This document shows, piece after piece, positions 1-6,007 of a DNA stretch of 64,000 nucleotides; position 1 is the stretch's first letter, and each line of letters begins with the position of its first letter. The notes beneath the pieces are model-generated. The model was not told where the DNA came from. It saw nothing but the letters and a program-made list of their open reading frames with translations, and ran no database searches. The stretch comes from Dyadobacter sp. (GTDB lineage Bacteria; Bacteroidota; Bacteroidia; Cytophagales; Spirosomataceae): the NCBI RefSeq assembly GCF_017744695.1, contig NZ_JAGIAS010000002.1, forward strand, positions 310,001 to 374,000. The letters run 5' to 3'. The position numbers were made by a program, and so were the translations under genes.

Positions 1-28
1 TAGAATCTTCTTGCATGCAATGATTGCA

Positions 29-56
29 TAATTTTGTACACAAAACTATAAGTTTG
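29..56 (+). promoter_or_regulatory. Candidate Bacteroidota promoter elements before the exonuclease gene
   Basis: Two matches to the Bacteroidota -7 consensus TAnnTTTG are visible: TAATTTTG at 29-36 and TAAGTTTG at 49-56. A TTG at 11-13 could be the -33 element of the first, though the spacing (15 bases) is shorter than the usual 19-20. They lie 48-75 bases ahead of the start codon at 104. Inferred from sequence only. Confidence 0.35.
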
Positions 57-103
57 AGTTTCCAAATCATGACCATTTTTCACACAGCCCCGATAGCCCG
101 CCT

Positions 104-691
104 ATGTCCTTCCTTGTTTTAGATATCGAAATGACCGGGCCGGAGCCTGGCTGGAACGAGATTATCCAGATCGGTGCCGAGTTTTTTGACGACAACTGGC
201 GGTCGCTCGGAACCTACCTGCAAAATGTATATCCGGAAAACGAAGAGGCATTTTCGGTCAAATCGGAAGAGGTACACGGCCTCTCGCTCGACGACCTCGA
301 AGACGCACCGATGATTTACGACGTGCTCCCCGAATTCGAAAAATGGATTAAAAAACTCAACGTCGGCAAACCCAGCCTCGCTAATGTGGTGATTTGCGGC
401 CAGAGCGTGATCAACGATATCAACTTCCTGCGTTTCGCCTACCGCAACGAGAAAATGAAGTGGGGCTTCTCCAACAAGCAGCTCGACCTCCACACTGTTT
501 CCTATTTGTTTTTCCAAATCCTCGAAAAAAACGGCAAGCAAGTGCCCCGTTCGCTGAGCCTCGGTTCCGTGGCAAGCTATTTTGGGTTCGAGCGGGAGGA
601 AGAAACGCACAATGCATTGGAAGACGCCCGCCTTACCGCCAAGTGCTTTAAAGAATTTTTCAAGCTCATCGACCACGTCAAGCTCATATGA
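104..691 (+). CDS. 3'-5' exonuclease, DEDDh family
   Basis: The 195-residue product looks like a stand-alone proofreading-type 3'-5' exonuclease that removes nucleotides from DNA or RNA ends with two bound metal ions. The DEDDh residues are visible: D7 and E9 in the N-terminal DIEMTGP motif, D105 in the middle block (QSVINDINFL), and H169 and D174 in HNALEDARLTA. Size and layout match the RNase T/DnaQ exonuclease fold without extra domains. It is cytoplasmic, with no signal peptide. The stop overlaps the next gene's start (ATGA), so it is probably cotranscribed with the bestrophin gene. The exact substrate cannot be read from the sequence; oligoribonuclease-like or DNA-repair roles are both possible. 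Confidence 0.85.
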   Translation: MSFLVLDIEMTGPEPGWNEIIQIGAEFFDDNWRSLGTYLQNVYPENEEAFSVKSEEVHGLSLDDLEDAPMIYDVLPEFEKWIKKLNVGKPSLANVVICGQSVINDINFLRFAYRNEKMKWGFSNKQLDLHTVSYLFFQILEKNGKQVPRSLSLGSVASYFGFEREEETHNALEDARLTAKCFKEFFKLIDHVKLI

Positions 692-1569
692 TCGATTACA
701 ACCCCAAAGAGTGGTTCCGTTACATTTTCTATTTCCAGAAGGCCGACACCGTGCGCAAACTCGCGCCGATGATCCTCACGATGGCGGCCTATTCCAGCAT
801 TGTCGCATACATTATTATTATACACTTTAAGATCACCGAGAACAACGACCTCAAAAACATCTCGCTCATGCACTCGCTGCTGGGTTTTGTGATTTCGATG
901 CTACTCGTGTTCCGGACCAATACCGCTTATGATCGCTGGTGGGAAGGCCGCAAGCAATGGGGCTCGCTTGTGAACGGCAGCCGTAACCTGGCATTAAAAC
1001 TGGCGGCGCTGATCGGCCCGGAACATGCGGCCGAGCGCGAATTTTTTACCAAGATGATCCCGAACTACGCATTCGCATTGAAAAACCATTTGCGGAACAC
1101 CTACATTTCGGAGGAGTTCGATGATTCGGCGCTGTATAAGAAATCGGCATTGATCGCGACGGATCACGTGCCCAACCAGATCGCCGCCGCATTGTTTGCC
1201 AAAGTGATCGAGCTGCAAAGAAAAGGCGCATTACTGCCCGAGCATACCATTATCCTGAACCATGAGCTGGAAGGCTTTACGAATATCTGCGGTGCTTGTG
1301 AGCGGATCAAGAACACCCCTATTCCACTGTCTTACAGTTCGTTTATCAAAAAATTCATCTTTATCTACTGCCTTACGCTGCCGATCGGGTACGTGTTCAG
1401 CCTGCATTTCCTCGTCATTCCGTTTGTGATGTTCGTGTTTTACATCCTCGCCAGCCTTGAAGTAATCGCCGAGGAAATCGAGGACCCGTTTGGCGACGAT
1501 AGCAACGACCTGCCCATGGAGCGCATCTGCAAAGGCATTCACACAACGACGCGCGCATTGCTCAAATAG
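688..1569 (+). CDS. Bestrophin-family ion channel
   Basis: This 293-residue membrane protein resembles bacterial bestrophins (the YneE type), pentameric inner-membrane ion channels. Supporting features are the hydrophobic N-terminal helices around residues 25-75, the family hallmark NTAYDRWWEGRKQWG in the region of residues 77-91, two more hydrophobic helices around 215-255, and a C-terminal EEIEDPFGDDSNDLP segment, the acidic stretch conserved just after the last transmembrane helix in this family. The length is typical. The gene overlaps the exonuclease gene by four bases. Ion selectivity cannot be predicted from the sequence. Confidence 0.88.
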   Translation: MIDYNPKEWFRYIFYFQKADTVRKLAPMILTMAAYSSIVAYIIIIHFKITENNDLKNISLMHSLLGFVISMLLVFRTNTAYDRWWEGRKQWGSLVNGSRNLALKLAALIGPEHAAEREFFTKMIPNYAFALKNHLRNTYISEEFDDSALYKKSALIATDHVPNQIAAALFAKVIELQRKGALLPEHTIILNHELEGFTNICGACERIKNTPIPLSYSSFIKKFIFIYCLTLPIGYVFSLHFLVIPFVMFVFYILASLEVIAEEIEDPFGDDSNDLPMERICKGIHTTTRALLK

Positions 1570-1573
1570 CCCT

Positions 1574-1639
1574 GAAATCCCGGAATCATTAGAAACTAAT
1601 TAGAAACTGATTAAAATCTAAAATTTTTCCGGGATTTTC
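1574..1639. repeat. Inverted repeat enclosing short direct repeats after the bestrophin gene
   Basis: AAATCCCGGA at 1575-1584 pairs perfectly with TCCGGGATTT at 1628-1637. The 43-base loop carries ATTAGAAACT twice, at 1588-1597 and 1599-1608 (11-base period), and a weaker third copy after it. It may act as a terminator for the upstream operon or as a binding site. The remainder of the 319-base gap up to 1889 holds AT-rich sequence and the leader hairpin described separately. Confidence 0.5.
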
Positions 1640-1820
1640 ACAGGTTCTTATTTTAAAGAGATTTCCACCTTCACCCATTTTTTTACAAAAATCGGCTTCC
1701 CGCATATCCTGATTTTTACACTCTCTTCATTTTCACTTAACATTGGCGCGTAATAACATCCTGTTTCCGAAAAAAACGCAATTTTTCGAGTTATTAGAGC
1801 ATTTGGGAATGCCTCGTTCT

Positions 1821-1888
1821 GTTGGTAATTTCAATTCAACCCCTTCACCATGAAAGGGGCTGATTAGTGAGAATAAACGATTACCAAC
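1821..1888 (+). promoter_or_regulatory. Structured leader abutting the start codon of the small secreted protein gene
   Basis: GTTGGTAAT at 1821-1829 is complementary to ATTACCAAC at 1880-1888, whose last base directly precedes the ATG at 1889. Inside lies a second stem, CCCCTT (1840-1845) with AAGGGG (1854-1859). In the mRNA these would form a two-level hairpin that masks the ribosome entry site, so translation could be controlled by temperature, a protein or a ligand. The complementarity is directly visible; its function is inferred. Confidence 0.45.
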
Positions 1889-2302
1889 ATGAAAAAAAAC
1901 ACATTTTTAATCGCCATATTATTTGTCGGACTATTCGCCGTCGCGACCAACGCGCAGTCGATCGTAGACCCGGGCATTTCGGTTTATAACTACAAACATC
2001 CCAACAAAGCGGCGCAGGCCAAGGCTGCCGGCAACGACCAGAAAACGATACGTGTTGCCAATATGAGGACCATCGAGCGCTTCGGCAAGTATCAGACCAA
2101 GTATGCAAGCACTACGCCCAAATATGCGCCACGGCCTGCCGCGCTCGTTATTACGCGCGAGTACAAGCCCGAAGGAGTGGAAATCAACCCGCTCACCTCG
2201 CCGAGAAACTACAAAACCCCCGCTATCAGTGTGAGCAAAGACACGGCGCAAATGGCTGAATATTATAATAGTCCGGATAAGGTTTATCCGACGCAAGATT
2301 AA
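1889..2302 (+). CDS. Small secreted protein of unknown function, paralogue 1
   Basis: I do not recognise a named family. The 137-residue product begins with a clear Sec signal peptide (basic MKKN, hydrophobic stretch, cleavage probably after NAQ near residue 23). The mature part opens with SIVDPGISVYNYKHPNKAA, has TPKYAPRP in the middle and INPLTSPRNYKTP near the end. The next gene encodes the same three landmarks in the same order, so the two are paralogues. The protein has no cysteines, no lipobox and no sorting domain, so it is probably a soluble periplasmic or exported protein. It has its own structured leader and is followed by a terminator, so it is likely monocistronic. Confidence 0.72.
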   Translation: MKKNTFLIAILFVGLFAVATNAQSIVDPGISVYNYKHPNKAAQAKAAGNDQKTIRVANMRTIERFGKYQTKYASTTPKYAPRPAALVITREYKPEGVEINPLTSPRNYKTPAISVSKDTAQMAEYYNSPDKVYPTQD

Positions 2303-2321
2303 CCATTGTATAATTGCGGAA

Positions 2322-2354
2322 AACGCTGGCTTCGATGAGGCTGGCGTTTTTTTA
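2322..2354 (+). terminator. Rho-independent terminator after small secreted protein 1
   Basis: AACGC at 2322-2326 pairs with GCGTT at 2344-2348, and the stem extends inward with wobble pairs to about eleven base pairs. A run of seven T residues follows. It sits 20 bases after the stop codon. Confidence 0.65.
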
Positions 2355-2517
2355 TTCCAAAATCGATCCAAATAATTATTAAAAAGTTCAAATTAAGGCA
2401 ATTAGGAATTTTTTTGGCTTTTTTTGTCTGTTTTGAACGACCCGTTTTTTCTCCTTTAAAAAACTAAATTCTTTCCGATAAGAATGCTAACTCGCTGAAA
2501 AATAATTTCATACATGA

Positions 2518-2544
2518 TTGAATTTTATAATTCAATGTTTGAAA
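2518..2544 (+). promoter_or_regulatory. Composite motif, copy 1 (candidate AraC-type operator)
   Basis: TTGAATTTTATAA, five variable bases, then TGTTTGAAA. The same 13 + 5 + 9 arrangement recurs exactly at 4112-4138, ahead of the efflux operon, and a 12/13 match to its first half lies at 3172-3184, just before the AraC gene. This copy lies about 75 bases before the second small secreted protein gene and overlaps an 8-bp palindrome (2517-2536). Its use as an operator for the AraC protein encoded at 3194 is inferred from position alone. Confidence 0.45.
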
Positions 2545-2620
2545 TCGATATGAATTCTAAAAAAGCTTGCGGGTAATTTTGAAACAAATCCTTATAACCT
2601 GTTTCTTAATTAACCAAGTG

Positions 2621-3016
2621 ATGAATCCTAAACCACTCATTTTTGCTGCATTTCTTGCATGCTCCGCGAGCCTCGGCCATGCAACACGGGCACAAAGCAT
2701 TTCCGATCCCGGCATTTCAACCCACAATTACAAACATCCCCACAAAGCGGCGGCGGCGCCGAAGGCCAGGCTGGTTGTCGAATCCTCTGATCCGGCGCTC
2801 GCAGCGCGCTTCGCCGCGTTCAATGTCGGCCGCCCGGTAAGCGACGCGACGCCCAAATATGCGACGCGCGAGGTACGGTTCGTCGTGTTCACGCGCCAGC
2901 GCAAACAGCGGAATGTGATCAACCCGCTCGTTTCGACCCACAACTATAAAACCGGTAATGGTGTACATGCGATCAAGCCCATTCAGGAACCCGAATGGAT
3001 CTGCGGTACGATTTAA
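2621..3016 (+). CDS. Small secreted protein of unknown function, paralogue 2
   Basis: The 131-residue product has a Sec signal peptide (MNPKPLIFAAFLACSASLG, cleavage probably after RAQ). It repeats the landmarks of its upstream paralogue: SISDPGISTHNYKHPHKAA near the mature N-terminus, TPKYATREV in the middle and INPLVSTHNYKTGNG near the C-terminus. I chose the ATG at 2621 because the frame upstream (from 2567) would put extra residues ahead of an otherwise well-placed signal peptide. The mature part is rich in Ala and Arg. Function unknown; the tandem duplication and the shared NYK motif suggest a small lineage-specific family. The composite motif at 2518-2544 lies upstream. Confidence 0.7.
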   Translation: MNPKPLIFAAFLACSASLGHATRAQSISDPGISTHNYKHPHKAAAAPKARLVVESSDPALAARFAAFNVGRPVSDATPKYATREVRFVVFTRQRKQRNVINPLVSTHNYKTGNGVHAIKPIQEPEWICGTI

Positions 3017-3043
3017 TTATAACAAATTGCTGCCCATTACCAG

Positions 3044-3068
3044 GCCGGTGCCCATGCACCGGCTTTTC
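3044..3068 (+). terminator. Terminator after small secreted protein 2
   Basis: GCCGGTGC (3044-3051), loop CCAT, GCACCGGC (3056-3063), followed by four T residues. The stem is a perfect 8 bp. It isolates the small protein gene from the AraC gene that follows. Confidence 0.75.
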
Positions 3069-3171
3069 CCGTCGAAGGGCCGAAAAGTGGTTTAACCACG
3101 AAATTTTAGGACGATACCTGGCGTCACGCCTATTTAATTAATTTTTAACCCACTGGCTTTGTAGCCGATAT

Positions 3172-3184
3172 TTGAATTTCATAA
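3172..3184 (+). promoter_or_regulatory. Half-motif before the AraC gene
   Basis: TTGAATTTCATAA differs by one base from the first half of the composite motif found at 2518 and 4112. It ends ten bases before the AraC start codon, where a bound regulator could repress its own gene. The TGTTTGAAA second half is absent. Inference only. Confidence 0.3.
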
Positions 3185-3193
3185 TTTCAGCTC

Positions 3194-4105
3194 ATGATAC
3201 CGAATGAGACCGTAGCGCATTTCTACCAGACGCACCCTGCTGCGAAAGGGCTAAAAGGTCCGGACAAAGCGACCGGGGATGAAGGTCATTTCAACGTCTT
3301 CTCCCGCGTGTTCTGCAATAAATACACTTCCTATGCGAGAAGGGACTTCTACAAGATCTCACTCATACTCGGGAAAGGGAAAATTACCTACGGCAACCAG
3401 GAGATCGAGATCAACCGTAATGCGCTGGTTTTCTTCAACCGCAACGTGCCTTACTCCTGGCAGGCTCAATCGGAAGAACAATCGGGATATTTCTGCTTGT
3501 TTACCGACCAATTTCTGAGTACGATCAGCCGCTCCCCGACCGTTTCCAACTGCCCTATCCATCGCACCGACTCCATTCCGGTGTATTTCATCAACGAAGA
3601 GCAGCAGGAATACCTGCTCAGCATCTTCGGTAAAATGCAGGCGGATATCGAGTCGAATTACGTGCATAAGTACGACCTCATGCGCAACTACGTGAATGTG
3701 CTCGCGCACGAGGCCATGAAAATGCAACCTTCGGAGCTCAGCGATGTGCACGTGAATGGCTCGGCAAAGCTGTCGTCGCAATTCCACGAACTGCTCGAAC
3801 GCCAGTTCCCGATCGAATCCCCTGAGCATAAGCTCAAACTGAAAACGGCCAAAGACTACGCCACCAGGCTCGGCGTACATGTGAACCACCTCAACCGGGC
3901 ATTGAAAGAAATCACCGGAAAAACTACCACCGAACATATTATCGACCGCGTACTGGCGCAATCCAAGGTCATGCTCAGGCATTCGAACTGGAGCGTCGCC
4001 GAGATTGCGTTCTGCCTCGGTTTTGAGTATCCTGCCTACTTCAATAACCTTTTCAAGAAACAAATAGGTACTACCCCCAAATCCTACCGCGTTCACGAAC
4101 GCTAG
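3194..4105 (+). CDS. AraC-family transcriptional regulator
   Basis: The 303-residue protein has an N-terminal cupin-like sensor domain (roughly residues 20-160, with GKGKITYGNQEIEINRNALVFF typical of AraC ligand barrels; only part quoted is meant as a landmark) and a C-terminal double helix-turn-helix (roughly 205-303). The second helix-turn-helix shows the family signature NWSVAEIAFCLGFEYPAYFN, then FKKQIGTTPKSYR. It probably binds DNA in response to an unknown small molecule. The efflux operon begins about 220 bases downstream on the same strand, and the composite motif lies both before that operon and before the upstream small secreted gene, so these are its most likely targets; this link is inferred. 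Confidence 0.9.
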   Translation: MIPNETVAHFYQTHPAAKGLKGPDKATGDEGHFNVFSRVFCNKYTSYARRDFYKISLILGKGKITYGNQEIEINRNALVFFNRNVPYSWQAQSEEQSGYFCLFTDQFLSTISRSPTVSNCPIHRTDSIPVYFINEEQQEYLLSIFGKMQADIESNYVHKYDLMRNYVNVLAHEAMKMQPSELSDVHVNGSAKLSSQFHELLERQFPIESPEHKLKLKTAKDYATRLGVHVNHLNRALKEITGKTTTEHIIDRVLAQSKVMLRHSNWSVAEIAFCLGFEYPAYFNNLFKKQIGTTPKSYRVHER

Positions 4106-4111
4106 GGATGT

Positions 4112-4138
4112 TTGAATTTTATAAGATATTGTTTGAAA
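4112..4138 (+). promoter_or_regulatory. Composite motif, copy 2, before the efflux operon
   Basis: TTGAATTTTATAA, five variable bases, TGTTTGAAA: both constant blocks are identical to the copy at 2518-2544, while the five-base spacer differs (GATAT against TTCAA). Conservation of the blocks but not the spacer is what a two-part protein-binding site would show. It starts seven bases after the AraC stop codon and about 190 bases ahead of the TolC gene. Confidence 0.45.
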
Positions 4139-4209
4139 GTAATAAACATTGCCACAGGGCGTCGGATTACCTTTGCGAAGCAATCCGACGGGCCTGGCGG
4201 ATCACCGCT

Positions 4210-4273
4210 GACCACCGCTGTGGCGGACCACCGCTGTGGCGGACCACCGCAGTGGCGGACCACCGCTGTGGCA
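4210..4273. repeat. Four tandem copies of a 16-bp GC-rich repeat
   Basis: The unit GACCACCGCTGTGGCG occurs at 4210-4225 and 4226-4241, then with one change (A for T) at 4242-4257, and with a changed last base at 4258-4273. Each unit contains CCACCGC.GTGG, itself nearly palindromic. The array lies in the leader between the composite motif and the TolC start. Since 16 is not a multiple of three, it is not a coding repeat. Confidence 0.9.
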
Positions 4274-4327
4274 GCAAATCCTTTGACCCCACACACTCGC
4301 CCCGGTTCAGTTGCCATATAATTCTGA

Positions 4328-5725
4328 ATGCAAATGACATCGAAGAAGTATTTCCCCTCCCTGTTTCTGACCCTCTCGCTGGTCGGAGCCGGTGAAAAAC
4401 TGAGTGCCCAAACGCTTACAATGCAACAAGCCGTAGAGACGGCGGTCTCCAACTACGGAAGCATTAAAGCGAAAAACAGCTACCTCAGCGCCTCCAAGGC
4501 GACGGTCCTTCAAAGCAAAAAGGAATATCTTCCCAACCTCAACCTTCAGGCACAGCAGGACTACGGTACCATAAACGGCCAGAACGGTCCGCTCTACGGC
4601 CTCGGGCTTACGGTAGCTTCCTCGGGTCTGCCCCTGCCGCATCAGAACTGGAATTCCGCATTCGGGGCGCTGTACCTGACTAACGTCAACTGGGATTTCT
4701 TCGCGTTCGGCCGTGCCCGGGAGCGTATCAATGTGGCGCAGTCGGCCGTGAACCGCGACCAGGCCGACCTGGAACAGGAGCAATTCCAGCATAGCGTACG
4801 CGTAGCGGCCGCCTACCTGAACCTCCTTGCCGCCCAGCGCCTGATCCGTTCCTGGGAAAACAACCTCGAACGCGCCAATGCGTTGAAAACCGTGGTGGTA
4901 ACCCGCGCCAAAAACGGGCTGATCCCGGGCGTCGACTCGTCATTAGCCAATGCCGAAGTGTCCAACGCGAAGATCAGCATTACACAGGCAAGGGATTTTG
5001 AGCAGGAACAAGCCAACACCCTGGCCAGGCTGATGGGCATTACCGACCAGCGGTTTCAGCTGGATACGATGATTCTCACCCGCATGCCGCGTACGATCGC
5101 CGATTCGGCGGGAAAGACCGAAAACCACCCGCTGTTGAAATTTTATGCCAACCGTATTGCCGTCAGCGAGCAGCAGGCCAAATACTTCCATACACTCGGA
5201 ATGCCGACCTTTTCGCTATTCGGCGTGTTTCAGGGGCGCGGCGCGGGGTTCTCATCGAGCTATGCGAGCGACCAGACGGCCTATACCCACAATTACTTCG
5301 AAGGTATCAAGCCTGTCAGGGCCAATTACCTGCTTGGTATCGGTGCGACCTGGAATATGACAAGCATATTGCGCATACGCCAGCAGGTAATGTCTCAAAA
5401 GTTTGTTTCCAACGCATTGAAAGAGGAATATGACCTGGCCGATCAGCAATTGAAAAACCAGCTCATTCTCTCGGAAACGAAGATCAGCAATGCGATTGCG
5501 AACTACCGCGAGGCGCCCGTGCAGGTACAATCGGCATCCGACGCCTATTTGCAGAAAAGTGTTCTGTATAAAAACGGCCTCAGCAATATCGTGGACATGA
5601 CGCAGGCGCTATATGTACTCAACCGCGCCGAAACCAGCCGTGACATCGCCGCAACCAATATCTGGCAGGCAGTATTGCTCAAAGCCGCGGCGAATGGCGA
5701 CATCGGCGTATTTCTGAACCAGTAA
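4328..5725 (+). CDS. TolC-family outer membrane efflux protein
   Basis: The 465-residue product is an outer membrane channel protein of the TolC type. It carries an N-terminal signal peptide (cleavage probably after LSAQ, near residue 28; M3 is an alternative start), then two copies of the coiled hairpin repeat typical of outer membrane efflux proteins, with markers such as LTMQQAVETAVSNYGSIKAK at the start of the first and a SLANAEVSNAKISITQARDFE-like segment near residues 205-225. Length is normal. It is followed by an RND pump and an adaptor gene on the same strand, so it should form the exit duct of that tripartite pump. A 282-base gap with phased repeats separates it from the pump gene. 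Confidence 0.9.
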   Translation: MQMTSKKYFPSLFLTLSLVGAGEKLSAQTLTMQQAVETAVSNYGSIKAKNSYLSASKATVLQSKKEYLPNLNLQAQQDYGTINGQNGPLYGLGLTVASSGLPLPHQNWNSAFGALYLTNVNWDFFAFGRARERINVAQSAVNRDQADLEQEQFQHSVRVAAAYLNLLAAQRLIRSWENNLERANALKTVVVTRAKNGLIPGVDSSLANAEVSNAKISITQARDFEQEQANTLARLMGITDQRFQLDTMILTRMPRTIADSAGKTENHPLLKFYANRIAVSEQQAKYFHTLGMPTFSLFGVFQGRGAGFSSSYASDQTAYTHNYFEGIKPVRANYLLGIGATWNMTSILRIRQQVMSQKFVSNALKEEYDLADQQLKNQLILSETKISNAIANYREAPVQVQSASDAYLQKSVLYKNGLSNIVDMTQALYVLNRAETSRDIAATNIWQAVLLKAAANGDIGVFLNQ

Positions 5726-5745
5726 CCTTAATGAGGTTGAAAATG

Positions 5746-5957
5746 GTCAGAGTTGGTCATTTATAGTCAGGGATTGTCAGACGTAGTCAGGAGTTGTCAA
5801 GAGTAGTCAGGTTTTGTCAGGAGTAGTCAGCGACAATGCATTGTGTATGAACGATTTTTTTTCTCTCAATATTACGCTTACCATAACCACTCCTGACAAT
5901 AAATGACAACACCTGACTATACCTGACCACAAATGACAACACCTGACCACACCTGAC
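5746..5957. repeat. Helically phased GTCA arrays in inverted orientation
   Basis: GTCA starts at 5746 and recurs every ten bases exactly: 5746, 5756, 5766, 5776, 5786, 5796, 5806, 5816 and 5826 (nine copies, mostly GTCAG). After a 60-base AT-rich centre the inverted form TGAC recurs at 5894, 5904, 5914, 5924, 5934, 5944 and 5954 (seven copies, again every ten bases). The centre holds the 12-bp palindrome ACAATGCATTGT at 5833-5844. The inner ends (near 5814-5830 and 5887-5900) can pair. The block fills the gap between the TolC and RND genes. Confidence 0.9.
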
Positions 5958-6007
5958 AATATCGCTCATCAATAAAGTATTACCGTTACAACTTACATTT
6001 AAGTAAC

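Noticed and set aside
119..676. Long open frame antisense to the exonuclease gene (185 codons)
   Set aside because: It is fully contained in the exonuclease gene, whose DEDDh motifs are complete. Frames like this come from the codon bias of the real gene, and the product shows no motif.
3359..4183. 274-codon frame antisense to the AraC gene
   Set aside because: The AraC double helix-turn-helix is intact on the plus strand, and the antisense product has no recognisable domain or plausible start.
4108..4395. Open frame across the 16-bp tandem repeats
   Set aside because: The product would be repeated GGPPLWRTTAV-like sequence made only by the DNA repeat; 16-bp units shift frame, and the true TolC gene begins at 4328.
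5746..5957. CRISPR array
   Set aside because: The boxes are 4-5 bases with 5-6 base gaps; there are no repeats of 24-40 bases, no spacers and no cas genes.
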